Source: Cryobacterium algoricola
Lineage (GTDB): Bacteria > Actinomycetota > Actinomycetes > Actinomycetales > Microbacteriaceae
Direction: 5' to 3'
Length of the DNA: 64,000 nucleotides
NCBI RefSeq assembly: GCF_004402485.1
Contig: NZ_SOFG01000023.1
Span: 124,001-188,000 of the forward strand
The notes below the pieces were generated by a model. That model was not told the DNA's origin, did no database searches, and worked only from the letters and a program-made list of their open reading frames with translations. A program made the translations under genes and the position numbers. Each line of letters begins with the position of its first letter. Within the stretch, counting starts at the first letter, position 1. Of this stretch, positions 43,665 through 52,788 are shown in pieces.

Positions 43665-46259
43665 TCATGCCTGCCGGGAACCGGTCAGGACCGACGCGAG
43701 CTCCGCGCGGCCCCTCACGCCGAGCTTGCCGTAGACGCGGAAGAGATGCGTTTCCACCGTGCGGACGGTGATGCTCAGGAAGGCAGCGATCTCCCTGTCT
43801 GAGTTGCCGAAGGAGGCTAGGCGGGCGATCTCTGACTCTCGAGCGGTGAGGGCGGGGCGATCAAGTTCGCGCACGAGGGGACTGTTGTAGTTCGGAAATT
43901 GCGCCTGCAGGAACCTCAGCCGCTCGAGCGCCCGGGTCGCGTCCGTCGAGTGTCGCGCTTTCAGAAGACGGACCGCCCCGGCCATCGCGTCAAGCGCGTA
44001 CCCGCCGAGGCCGGCGGCGAGCAATTCACCTGCTGCCGATTCGAGCACGCGTGGGTCTCGGGCGAGCACGGCCCGCGCGTGTGATCTCTGCGCGTCGCGT
44101 GCCGGCCCGGGCATGTCAGCGACGACCCCGAGGAAACCGGCCGGCGCGTCAGGGTGGTTGTATCGGACGCCCTCGTACCAGGCGACCGCGGCGATGCCCT
44201 GTAGGCCGTCCGGCACGGACCGGGCTGCGGCAACGGCACGTTCTCCGGCGCCGCGCAGATCTCCTCGCCCGGCGAGTAGAGAGGCAAGGGCCACCTCGGC
44301 TTCTGGGTACAGGTAGCGCGAACGTGGCTCGGCGGCGAGAAGCTCGCCCAACGTCTCTGCATCCTCCTGGCGCCCGGCGATCACGAGCGCCTGGACAAGG
44401 TACGAGCGTGTCAGGGGCAGGCTTGAGGTGCACCAGACTCCGCGCGCGCCCACCGCCTCGGACAGGAAACGCACGCCGTGATCCGTGTCGCCGGCGATCA
44501 GGGCCGCGCGCCCCAGAATCATGGCGTACTGCGCCCTCGTTCCGTCGTCGCCCGCGGCGAGCTCGTGAGCGTAGCCCGCGGCACAGAGCTGGCGTACCCG
44601 CGCCAGATCGAGAGTTGTGTACAGCGGGGCAATCGCGGCCAGGAGCAGCATCGCGTCTTCTCCCTCGGGAAGGGATGCTCGTTCGCGCGCGGTGAAGTGC
44701 TCGAGACGAGGGAGATGCTCGGCGAAGCCTTCCTCGTCGCCATCGTAGATCCGCAGCGTGGCCGAGGTGAGGAGCGCGTGCGCTACTGCGTCGGGTGGCG
44801 ACGCCGAGTGATCGACCACTTCACTCGCGATGTCTCCGGCCTCCTTGGGACGGCCACTCCTCCAGAGACCCGTCGAACTGAGTGCCTCCAGCATCGGGAA
44901 CGAACCGAATTGTTCGCGCAGGTCGTCGAGCAGTGCCAGACCGTCATCGGATCGCTGGGTGGGCATGATCAGGAGATAGGCGCGCGTCATCTGCACCGCC
45001 AGTACCTGCTTCGGGCTGAGAGCGTCGAGATCGATCGAGTCCAGCACGGAGAGACAATCCTCTGGGCGGTACTGATGAGCGAGGACCTCCGCGAGACGCA
45101 CCGCTCCGTCGGGCCCAGCGCCTCGGTCGATCGCCGCACGCAGAAAGAACTCACTCGTCCCGGGATCGCTGGCGAGCACCAACTCGGCCAGCTCACGCAA
45201 CCTCGCTGGCGGAATCTCGCGGCCAAGCTCAATAGACCACCGCGCGACGGCGACCTCGTGGACCAGGTCTCCGGATCGTTCGAGAGCCGCGATCAGTCGC
45301 ACAAGCTGGGTTCGGCGCCGCACCGTCGGCAGCATAGCGAGCACAGCGTCGCCAATCAGTGGATGCCCGACCCGGACCTCTCCGGGACCGCTGACGTCGA
45401 GCACACCCGCCAGTTCCGCCTCATCGATCGCACGGTCCTCAGCCACGTCGAGGAGAACGTGCAGCGGTAGCCCGTCGGCCAGTGCCACGAGTTCAACGGC
45501 GTCGAGGGCCGGGGACGACAACCTGTCCACGGGCATCCGCATCAACTCGACCAATTCGTCGACCATCGGCAGGAATCCGCGAAGACGCCAGATTCCTTCG
45601 GAGTAGACGACAGAATGTCGAGCCACGCTCTCGCGGATCAGGGCGCCTATCGCGAGAGGATTCCCTCTGCTGCGACCGTGCACCGCACGCACAAGCCCCG
45701 CATCGACTTCGCCGTCGAGTTGCCTCTGGGCAAATCGGGAGGCCTCATCGATGGTCAGCGGTTGGAGTTCGCAGCGCAACGCGCCACCATCCTTCACGAG
45801 AAGGATGAGGGCGTCGTGCACCCGAGACCCGGACCGGACAGCGAGAACGATCGTCACCCCCGAGGCCGCCAATTGGTGCACCACTCCCGCGGAGGCGCTG
45901 TCCAAGAGGTGGGCATCGTCGATCGCGAGCACGTCGAGTTGCCGGTCGATCACGCCGCGGTGCACCGCCAATGCACGTTCGACGGGGGTCGCAACATCCG
46001 CATCATCCTCGATCAGCGACATCAGTGCGCCAAGCGGAATCACCGCCATCGCCGAGGTCGCCGTCAACGCGGCAGTCCGTCGCCCGGACGCCGCGGCCTC
46101 GGTCAGTGCGGCGGCCAGAGTGACAGTCTTGCCAATTCCGGCAACGCCGGCGATGAGCACGCTACGACCCGCTCGAATCGCCTCGGCGATCTGCTGGATC
46201 TCAGCAGATCGAATGGGGGCGGGCACGAATCGTCCGGCCGGAGGCAGTTGCTCGGACAT
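43665..46259 (-). CDS. Large ATP-binding LuxR regulator (LAL/MalT type)
   Basis: 864 residues. N-terminal ATPase with Walker A GVAGIGKTVTLAAALTEA near residue 41 and Walker B VLAIDDAH, a long helical, TPR-like middle, and a C-terminal LuxR helix-turn-helix (LTARESEIARLASFGNSDRE, RTVETHLFRVYGKLGV). Such proteins switch on biosynthetic or catabolic operons when ATP and a signal are bound. No obvious target operon sits next to it, apart from the divergent acetyltransferase at 46451. Confidence 0.93.
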   Translation of the reverse strand: MSEQLPPAGRFVPAPIRSAEIQQIAEAIRAGRSVLIAGVAGIGKTVTLAAALTEAAASGRRTAALTATSAMAVIPLGALMSLIEDDADVATPVERALAVHRGVIDRQLDVLAIDDAHLLDSASAGVVHQLAASGVTIVLAVRSGSRVHDALILLVKDGGALRCELQPLTIDEASRFAQRQLDGEVDAGLVRAVHGRSRGNPLAIGALIRESVARHSVVYSEGIWRLRGFLPMVDELVELMRMPVDRLSSPALDAVELVALADGLPLHVLLDVAEDRAIDEAELAGVLDVSGPGEVRVGHPLIGDAVLAMLPTVRRRTQLVRLIAALERSGDLVHEVAVARWSIELGREIPPARLRELAELVLASDPGTSEFFLRAAIDRGAGPDGAVRLAEVLAHQYRPEDCLSVLDSIDLDALSPKQVLAVQMTRAYLLIMPTQRSDDGLALLDDLREQFGSFPMLEALSSTGLWRSGRPKEAGDIASEVVDHSASPPDAVAHALLTSATLRIYDGDEEGFAEHLPRLEHFTARERASLPEGEDAMLLLAAIAPLYTTLDLARVRQLCAAGYAHELAAGDDGTRAQYAMILGRAALIAGDTDHGVRFLSEAVGARGVWCTSSLPLTRSYLVQALVIAGRQEDAETLGELLAAEPRSRYLYPEAEVALASLLAGRGDLRGAGERAVAAARSVPDGLQGIAAVAWYEGVRYNHPDAPAGFLGVVADMPGPARDAQRSHARAVLARDPRVLESAAGELLAAGLGGYALDAMAGAVRLLKARHSTDATRALERLRFLQAQFPNYNSPLVRELDRPALTARESEIARLASFGNSDREIAAFLSITVRTVETHLFRVYGKLGVRGRAELASVLTGSRQA

Positions 46260-46450
46260 GCCCGCTCATCGCTGAATGGGCGGGTTCACGAAGGTCCGAC
46301 GGGATTTCATGGAAAACAGTGTAAATCAAGCGAGAATGCACGGCCCCGAAAACTCGCAATCCCGCACAGGGCCCGCGCGGAGGCCCGGCCCCGGCATCTC
46401 CGCAAGACGCATTCCTTCTCCCCGGGGCGGCTGCCTCGTAAGGTCGGAGC

Positions 46451-46951
46451 ATGTCATTCCCCCACTCGGACCGGTTGGTCTTTCGGAACATGACCGATGC
46501 TGACCTCGACGACATGGCCGCGATGCTGGCTGACGCGGACGTAATGGAGTACTACCCGCGGCCCAAGAACCGCGAGGAGGCCCAGCGGTGGATCGAGTGG
46601 AACAAGCGCAACTATCTCGAGCATGGCTATGGTCTGTGGCTCATCGAGACGACGGCGGGTGAGTTCGTCGGTGACTGTGGCCTCACCTGGCAGGCCGTCA
46701 ACGGCCGACCTGAACTCGAGGTCGGCTACCACGTGCGGGCGGAGCTTCAGGGCCGTGGTTACGCAACCGAGGCAGCCTCGGCGTGCCTCGACTTCGCCAG
46801 GGACATCGTGCAGGCAGCACACCTCGTGGCGATCATCCACCCCGACAACCGGGCTTCGAGACGCGTCGCGGAAAAGATCGGCCTCGAATTCGAAGAGGAT
46901 GACCTGGGCGGAGCCATCGACATCCGCTTGGTCTACGGGTCACTTCTGTAA
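46451..46951 (+). CDS. GNAT-family N-acetyltransferase (RimJ/RimL type)
   Basis: 166 residues. Acetyl-CoA binding motif GYHVRAELQGRGYATEAASA, with VAIIHPDNRASRRVAEKIGL as the following motif. Acetylates an amine, often an N-terminal residue or antibiotic; the substrate is not readable. TAAGGT 6 bases before the ATG gives a leaderless start. Divergent from the large LuxR gene. Confidence 0.9.
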   Translation: MSFPHSDRLVFRNMTDADLDDMAAMLADADVMEYYPRPKNREEAQRWIEWNKRNYLEHGYGLWLIETTAGEFVGDCGLTWQAVNGRPELEVGYHVRAELQGRGYATEAASACLDFARDIVQAAHLVAIIHPDNRASRRVAEKIGLEFEEDDLGGAIDIRLVYGSLL

Positions 46952-47009
46952 ACCGCCTCGGCTCAGCAGTTACGGAAGAATCCGTCAGTTGATGGCTAGC
47001 ATGAAGCGC

Positions 47010-47447
47010 ATGTCCATCAAGCTTGAGAATGTCGGCATCGCCGTTCGCGACCTCGAAGCGGCGATCTCCTTCTTCACGGACCTCGGCCTCACGGTCATCG
47101 GCCGTGACGAGGTCAGTGGCGAGTGGACCGACACGGCCGTCGGTCTGGATGGCAACCATTCCAGGATCGCGATGCTCCAGACGCCAGACGGCCACGGACG
47201 CCTCGAGCTCTTCGAGTACATCCACCCCGAAGCGATCGAGTCGGAGCCCACTCGTCCCAACGAGATCGGCATGCATCGCGTCGCCTTCTCGGTCGACAAC
47301 CTCGACGACGCCCTCGCGATCGCCGCGAAACACGGATGCTTTCCGCTTCGCGGGGTCGCGACCTATCAGGATGTCTACAAGCTCACCTATGTCCGTGGTC
47401 CCAGCGGCATTATCGTGATGCTCGCCGAAGAGCTGAAGCAGAACTAA
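47010..47447 (+). CDS. VOC-family (glyoxalase-fold) protein
   Basis: 145 residues from the ATG at 47010 (TAGCAT 7 bases upstream; earlier ATGs at 46992 and 47001 are possible). Single glyoxalase/bleomycin-resistance fold with two beta-alpha-beta-beta-beta modules (LENVGIAVRDLEAAISFFTD and GMHRVAFSVDNLDDALAIAA). The likely metal residues are His in GMHRVAF and Glu in RLELFEY. Substrate unknown. Follows the acetyltransferase by 58 bases. Confidence 0.85.
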   Translation: MSIKLENVGIAVRDLEAAISFFTDLGLTVIGRDEVSGEWTDTAVGLDGNHSRIAMLQTPDGHGRLELFEYIHPEAIESEPTRPNEIGMHRVAFSVDNLDDALAIAAKHGCFPLRGVATYQDVYKLTYVRGPSGIIVMLAEELKQN

Positions 47448-47463
47448 ACGAGAACTGACCGAC

Positions 47464-49602
47464 TCACAAGGTCACGGAATCGGTCACCACATTCGACGGC
47501 GCCGGTTCGTGCCGCAGGTAGGCGCGGCGGAACCGGCCACTCCCGGCGGTGAGGGCGCGCAGTTCGATCGCGTACCGCAGCAGCTCCGCGTCCGGAATCT
47601 CGACGGTGATCTCGCTCCGTGCGTCACCGACTGACGTGACACCGGTCAGGTGCCCCCGCCGGGTGGACAGGTCGTTCATCACCGTGCCCACGGAGCCGTC
47701 CGGCACGGTGATCGTCACCACGGAGACGGGTTCCAGCAGCTGAATCCGGCTCGCGGCGGCCGCCTCGCGCAACGCGAGCGCACCGGCGGCCTGAAACGCG
47801 GCATCCGAGGAGTCGACGCTGTGCGCCTTGCCGCCGACCACTGTCACCCGGATGTCGACGACCGGGAACCCCGCGGAAACGCCCTTCTGCATTTGCGCCC
47901 GGACGCCCTTTTCGACCGACCCGATGTACTGGCCGGGGACCACGCCGCCGACGACCTTGTCGACGAACTCGAACCCCGCTCCGCGTTCGAGTGGTTCGAC
48001 GTCGATGTCGCAGATGGCATATTGGCCGTGACCGCCGGACTGCTTGACGTACCGTCCGCGCGCGGAGACGGCCCGGGCGAACGTCTCCCGCAGCGGCGTG
48101 ATGACACCGACGGTCTGCACCTTCACGCCCTGGCCGCGCAGCCGGTCCAACACGACCTCGGCGTGCGCCTCCCCCATGCACCAGAGGATCAGTTGATGGG
48201 TTTCGGCGTTCCACTCCACGCGCAGGGTCGGGTCGACGGCAGCCACCTTCGCGAGGCTCCTGGCCAGTGCGTCCTCGTCACCGTGCGTTGCCGCCTGCAC
48301 GGCGACGGGCATCAGCGGCTCCGGCATCTCCCAGGGAGTGACCAGCATCGGCGTCTCGCGCGACGACACGGTGTCGCCGGTCTCGGCGCTGGACATCCGG
48401 GTGAGCGCGCAGATGTCGCCCGCAACACAATACGGCGCCGGGTGGAGGGCGGACCCCAGCGGGAACTGCAGGTGCGTCACGCGCTCCTCACTGTCGTGGT
48501 CCGTGCGGCCCCGCTCGGCGCTCGCGTGCCCGCCGATGTGCACGGTCGAGTCCTCCCGGATCGTGCCGGAGAAGACCCGCACCAGGCACACCCGGCCGAG
48601 GAAGGAGTCAATGGTCGTGCGCACCACTTCGCCGACGAGCGGCCCGGCGGGATCGCACGCCAGCGGCCCGACCGGCTGCCCGTCCCGTGCCGTCACCGAC
48701 GGCAGGCCGCGTTCCACCGGCGACGGGAATGCGCCGGTCACGACTTCGAGCAGCTCCGTCACGCCCACGCCGGTTTCAGCGGATGTCGCGAGCACCGGCA
48801 AGAAGGACCCGCGAGCGACGGCGATCTCGAGGTCGGCGATGAGGGTGTCGAGGCCGATCTCGTCGCCGCCGAGATAGCGGTCCATCAGCGTCTCGTCCTC
48901 GCTTTCGGCGATGATGCCCTCGATCAGGAGGGCCCGCGCCGACTCGGCGCCGCTGAGCTCGACCTCGGTCGCCGGCCGGCGGACGGGGCGAGGGACGCCC
49001 GCGGTGTAGTCCGATACCGTGCCGGAGAGCAGCCCCAGCAATCCGGTGATCGTCCCGGCCCGGCGAATCGGCAGGTAGAGCGGCAGGACCGAGGAACCGA
49101 AGGCGTCCTGGCACTCCGCCAGGACCGCCTCGTAGCGGGCCCGGGGATGATCGATCCGGCTGATCGCGACGGCGCGCGGCATCCCGATTCGCTCGCATTC
49201 CGCCCACAGCGCGGTCGTGGCGGCGTCGACGCCGTCAACGGCGGAGACGACGAACAGCGCAGCATCCGCGGCCCGGAGGCCGGCTCGCAGTTCGCCGACG
49301 AAATCGGCGTAGCCGGGGGTGTCGAGCAGGTTCACCTTCATGTCGTCGACGACGATGGGCAGGACCGAGAGCGTCACGGAGCGTTGCTGGTGGATCTCGG
49401 ACGGGTCGGAATCGCTCACCGTGGTGCCGTCGAGGATCGATCCCATTCGGTTGATGGCCCCGGTGGCGGCGAGCAGCGCTTCAGTGAGCATCGTCTTACC
49501 GGCCCCCGAGCGGCCGACCAGGGCAACGTTGCGGATCTTTTCCGGACGCTGCGCCGGTGTTGTCGTTCCGATGGACGAGCCGTGTGTGCCTTTTCCGGAC
49601 AT
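47464..49602 (-). CDS. fusA2: Elongation factor G-like protein (EF-G2)
   Basis: 712 residues from the ATG at 49602, close to the mycobacterial paralogue FusA2. EF-G domain order: GTP-binding (G1 GRSGAGKTMLTEALL, G3 DTPGYADF), domain II, III, IV and V. Unlike true EF-G, the G4 box is SRIDHPR rather than NKxD, and the G2 effector region reads QRSVTLSVLP. It probably binds GTP weakly and acts in a specialised translation role. No ribosomal protein genes are nearby, so it is an extra copy and not the main EF-G. Confidence 0.9.
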   Translation of the reverse strand: MSGKGTHGSSIGTTTPAQRPEKIRNVALVGRSGAGKTMLTEALLAATGAINRMGSILDGTTVSDSDPSEIHQQRSVTLSVLPIVVDDMKVNLLDTPGYADFVGELRAGLRAADAALFVVSAVDGVDAATTALWAECERIGMPRAVAISRIDHPRARYEAVLAECQDAFGSSVLPLYLPIRRAGTITGLLGLLSGTVSDYTAGVPRPVRRPATEVELSGAESARALLIEGIIAESEDETLMDRYLGGDEIGLDTLIADLEIAVARGSFLPVLATSAETGVGVTELLEVVTGAFPSPVERGLPSVTARDGQPVGPLACDPAGPLVGEVVRTTIDSFLGRVCLVRVFSGTIREDSTVHIGGHASAERGRTDHDSEERVTHLQFPLGSALHPAPYCVAGDICALTRMSSAETGDTVSSRETPMLVTPWEMPEPLMPVAVQAATHGDEDALARSLAKVAAVDPTLRVEWNAETHQLILWCMGEAHAEVVLDRLRGQGVKVQTVGVITPLRETFARAVSARGRYVKQSGGHGQYAICDIDVEPLERGAGFEFVDKVVGGVVPGQYIGSVEKGVRAQMQKGVSAGFPVVDIRVTVVGGKAHSVDSSDAAFQAAGALALREAAAASRIQLLEPVSVVTITVPDGSVGTVMNDLSTRRGHLTGVTSVGDARSEITVEIPDAELLRYAIELRALTAGSGRFRRAYLRHEPAPSNVVTDSVTL

Positions 49603-49721
49603 GAAGCTCCTGACGTCGTTGTCGCGGCCTTCCCGCACCGTTGTAGTCGATTTGACCCCGGGCCGGACCGGAGGGCAAGGGCAGGGTCGACGGCGGTCCC
49701 CTGCTGTGCGGTCGAACTGGC

Positions 49722-50000
49722 CTAGGCGCTCCGAACGGCCCGGACCGCGACGCCCGCCCACTGCGCTGCGAGATCGTCCAGGGAGAGGTCGAGGGCACCG
49801 GCCAGGGCCGCCACCACTCCGAATGCGGGGCTCGGCAACCGGCCGGTCTCGATCTTCCGCAGAGTTTCCGGGGAGATGCCGGCCCGCGCGGCGACCTCGT
49901 TCAGTGATCGCGTGCTGCGTGCGCTGCGCAGGGTCGCGCCCAGGCGCCGACCCGCCTCGATCTGTTCGGGGGTGAGCGGCAGGCGAACCATCATCATCAA
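49722..50000 (-). CDS. Short XRE-type HTH regulator
   Basis: 92 residues beginning MMMMVRLPLT, with GGAGGAAG as a strong ribosome site. Helix-turn-helix at about residues 14-70 (SLNEVAARAGISPETLRKIE, PSPAFGVVAALAGALDLSLD). No effector domain. Divergent from map; the palindrome at 50023-50038 is its likely operator, giving joint control of itself and map. Confidence 0.88.
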   Translation of the reverse strand: MMMMVRLPLTPEQIEAGRRLGATLRSARSTRSLNEVAARAGISPETLRKIETGRLPSPAFGVVAALAGALDLSLDDLAAQWAGVAVRAVRSA

Positions 50001-50022
50001 CTTCCTCCAGTAACGAGCAATG

Positions 50023-50038
50023 CGGTATTATTATACCG
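50023..50038. promoter_or_regulatory. Palindromic operator between XRE gene and map
   Basis: CGGTAT-TATT-ATACCG. It overlaps the plus-strand -10 candidate TATTAT (50029-50034), which ends 6 bases before the map ATG at 50041, and lies 22 bases upstream of the XRE start. A repressor here would shut off map. Confidence 0.7.
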
Positions 50039-50040
50039 AC

Positions 50041-50802
50041 ATGATCGAACTACACACCCCCTCCGAAATCGAGCAGATGCGCGCAGCGGGCGCCTTCGTT
50101 CGAGACACTCTATCCGCGCTGTCGGCTCAAGCAGCGGTCGGGGTGAACCTGCTCGACCTCGAACTCGCCGCGCGAAAGGCGGTCGCTGAACGCGGAGCAG
50201 TCTCGTGCTACTGGGACTATGCGCCGTCATTCGGCAACGGCCCGTTTCGAAACGTCATCTGCCTCTCCGTGAACGACGCCGCACAACACGGGCTCCCCCA
50301 CGACTACCGGCTGCGCGACGGCGATGTCCTGAGCCTGGACTTCGCCGTCTCGGTGGACGGCTGGGTGGCCGATGCCGCCGTCACCGTCATCGTCGGGCGA
50401 CCCGACCCCGACGACGTGATCCTGATTCGCTCGACCCAGGAGGCCCTCGCCGCCGGGATCGCCGCGGCCCACCCCGGTAACCGCATGGGGGACGTTTCCG
50501 CGGCGATCGGCGCCGTCGCGGCCCAGTACGGCTACCCCGTCAACCACGAATTCGGCGGGCATGGCGTCGGACGGACCATGCACGGGGACCTCTTCATCTG
50601 CAACGACGGCCGCCCCGGCCGCGGTTTCCCCATCCGCCCCGGGCTCGTCTTCGCACTCGAACCCTGGTGGGCGAAGACGACGTCGCGCATCCGCATGGAC
50701 CCCGACGGCTGGACCGTCCGATCCGCCGACGGCAGCCGAGCCGCACACACCGAGCACACCATCGCCATCACCGAGGATGGCCCACTCCTGTTGACCGCCT
50801 GA
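50041..50802 (+). CDS. map: Methionine aminopeptidase, type I
   Basis: 253 residues from the ATG at 50041, which fits a leaderless transcript (TATTAT 6 bases upstream) better than the ATG at 50020. Removes N-terminal methionine from new proteins. The five metal ligands are visible: Asp in LSLDFAV and VADAAVT, His in FGGHGVGR, Glu in ALEPWWA and in AHTEHTIAI. It is an accessory copy under an XRE regulator, away from the ribosomal cluster where the main map usually lies. Confidence 0.95.
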   Translation: MIELHTPSEIEQMRAAGAFVRDTLSALSAQAAVGVNLLDLELAARKAVAERGAVSCYWDYAPSFGNGPFRNVICLSVNDAAQHGLPHDYRLRDGDVLSLDFAVSVDGWVADAAVTVIVGRPDPDDVILIRSTQEALAAGIAAAHPGNRMGDVSAAIGAVAAQYGYPVNHEFGGHGVGRTMHGDLFICNDGRPGRGFPIRPGLVFALEPWWAKTTSRIRMDPDGWTVRSADGSRAAHTEHTIAITEDGPLLLTA

Positions 50803-50812
50803 CCCTGTTCCG

Positions 50813-51955
50813 TCAGTCGGTCGATGCCGCACCGGCGTTGTAGGTAATGGCGTCGAGGTTGTATTCGAGGTAGGCGAACTCGCCCTGGGGAGCGGCGGCA
50901 TGCCAGCGGCCTTCCCCGTGGGCAGGGAGCCGGCGGGTACCGAACACGCGATAGTCACCCACCGGCGTCGACCACGGTTGGGGCGTGAAGGTCGACCCGT
51001 CGGGTGAAGTACTCATCCGGTCGTCCGAGCGGAAGTCGACGAGGTCTCCGTTGCGGAAGGTCAGGTCGGCACTCACCGTCTGTGCACCGTTCGTGAACAC
51101 GCCCCGGACATGGGTGTCGTCGACCTCCTGCCAGACGATCGGGGCGTCGACGAGTGCCGCAGGGGCCAGGATACACAGGTCGTTGAACAGGGTCACGGTC
51201 TCGGCGCGGTCCATCTCGGGCCCCGCGGCGTTCACCATCCGCAGTACGGAGCACAGCTTGACGCGCATCGTGGCGGACCGGTCGACGAAGACGTGCAGCA
51301 CGTCGACCGGCAGGCCGAACATTGTGGCGTCCATCCAGAACAACCGGCTGGGCGTGCGGCCGTAGGTGTTGACCTGCTCGCCCGTGTACGTCATCCAGCG
51401 TGACGTCGCGCTGGCGCGAATCCGGCCGTGGATGGTTGCCCGCAGGGATGAGACCCGGGGCTGGCCGACGGCGCCGGAGCGGCGGACGTGCTCGGCGACC
51501 GGCGCCGGGAGTCGCGCCAGATCGGCCTCCGTCACCACCGCTCCTGCGCCGGGCACGGATGCACGCAGCGCGGTCGCGACCCGACGCCGGTACTCGGCAC
51601 GGTAGCTTCCCGGTCCCTGTGCGGCGAGCTCGTATCCCAGCGCCACGAGGAGCACGAGGTTGGCCAGCGTTCCCGCCCGGGCATCGCTCCACGACGTCAG
51701 GATCACGGTCTGGGAGATCAGGAGGCCGGCGATTCCGGCGACCCACCACATCCGTGCGCGGGCCGCGAACAGCGCTCCGGTCGTGACGAGCGCAATCGCG
51801 GCGGCCAGCCAGACCACACCGAGTTCCGGTTCGATCGGCTCGGTCAGCGTCGTCACCGGGGCCCAGTCCAGACCCTTGGCGGCGCCGAGCAGGTGGATCA
51901 ATCCGTGTGCGATCAGGATGACCACGACGAACCACCGAACAAGGGTCCTGGTCAT
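50813..51955 (-). CDS. Membrane protein with DUF6544-like domain
   Basis: 380 residues from the ATG at 51955 that overlaps the TetR stop (ATGA). Four N-terminal membrane helices (VRWFVVVILIAHGLIHLLGA, LGVVWLAAAIALVTTGALFA and others), then a soluble lipid-binding-like domain with AEHVRRSGAVGQPRV, RIRASATSRWMTYTGEQVNT and FNDLCILAPAALVDAP. I associate this pattern with DUF6544, but cannot verify it. Co-transcribed with TetR, so it may be the target of that regulator. Confidence 0.75.
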   Translation of the reverse strand: MTRTLVRWFVVVILIAHGLIHLLGAAKGLDWAPVTTLTEPIEPELGVVWLAAAIALVTTGALFAARARMWWVAGIAGLLISQTVILTSWSDARAGTLANLVLLVALGYELAAQGPGSYRAEYRRRVATALRASVPGAGAVVTEADLARLPAPVAEHVRRSGAVGQPRVSSLRATIHGRIRASATSRWMTYTGEQVNTYGRTPSRLFWMDATMFGLPVDVLHVFVDRSATMRVKLCSVLRMVNAAGPEMDRAETVTLFNDLCILAPAALVDAPIVWQEVDDTHVRGVFTNGAQTVSADLTFRNGDLVDFRSDDRMSTSPDGSTFTPQPWSTPVGDYRVFGTRRLPAHGEGRWHAAAPQGEFAYLEYNLDAITYNAGAASTD

Positions 51956-52578
51956 GCGCGGGCTGCCGTTCCGAAGCGGGCGAGGACAAGATCGACAGCC
52001 GACCGCGCGTAGCCGGCTTCGATCGGTGCGCCGGTGATCAGGAGGCTGAAATACACGGGCCCGGCGAGCGCGTTCAGAACGAAGTCGATATCGGTGTCGG
52101 CGGACAACTCGCCCGAGGCGATTCCGCGTCGGACGGCCGCACGCCACTCGAGTTGGTTGGGCCGGATGATCAACTCGCGATAGCTGGTCGCGAGCTCGGG
52201 ATCGGTGGCCATCTCGGCCACCAGGCCGGGCAGCACCCGGCCCAGCGGAGTCCGGGTCAGGATGTCGATCAGCTGTTCGGTCAGGAACAGCAGATCGCCG
52301 GCTGCACTGCCGGTCTCGCTGTTCCGTGCCGGACGCATCTGGGTCACCATCGCCTCGACGACGAGCTGGGACTTCTGCGCCCACCGCCGATAGAGGGCGG
52401 GCTTGCTCACGCCGGCCCTCCGGGCGACGTCTGTAACTGTCAGGCGGGCGTAGCCGACCTCGGCGAGCAATTCGATCGTGGCGGCCAGAATCGACCGATC
52501 CATGCCCGGATCGCGCGGGCGACCCACGTCGCTGCCGCGACCGCCTGGCCGGCGCGGCGCCACCAGTGAATCCGACAT
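51952..52578 (-). CDS. TetR-family transcriptional regulator
   Basis: 208 residues. N-terminal helix-turn-helix RLTVTDVARRAGVSKPALYR followed by RWAQKSQLVVEA; C-terminal ligand-binding helices. First gene of a two-gene operon with the DUF6544-like membrane protein. Upstream (52580-52650) there are several GTTAC/GTAAC elements, which may include its operator, but no clean palindrome could be singled out. Confidence 0.92.
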   Translation of the reverse strand: MSDSLVAPRRPGGRGSDVGRPRDPGMDRSILAATIELLAEVGYARLTVTDVARRAGVSKPALYRRWAQKSQLVVEAMVTQMRPARNSETGSAAGDLLFLTEQLIDILTRTPLGRVLPGLVAEMATDPELATSYRELIIRPNQLEWRAAVRRGIASGELSADTDIDFVLNALAGPVYFSLLITGAPIEAGYARSAVDLVLARFGTAARA

Positions 52579-52788
52579 CAGAACCGCCTCTCGATTACGT
52601 TCCGCTTAGTAACGTAACAGGAGTTATCGAGTTACGCAACGCTGCGTTACGGAAATCACCGGAACGTACACCGAGAGGCCCGAGCTGACCGTGTGGCGGC
52701 AAGCCCTCCGCGAGTTCTTGACACGGCGGCGATCGGCCAGCATATTGCTCTCTGAGGCGACAGCACGCCGCGACGATGGGAGATCCCG

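Noticed and set aside
47650-49725. 691-residue open frame opposite EF-G2
   Set aside because: Antisense shadow of the EF-G2 gene; the strongly biased Arg/Asp/Gly composition is typical for third-position GC on the complementary strand.
52580-52650. TetR operator made of GTTAC/GTAAC elements
   Set aside because: Several similar short elements occur, but no clean symmetric pair with consistent spacing could be chosen.
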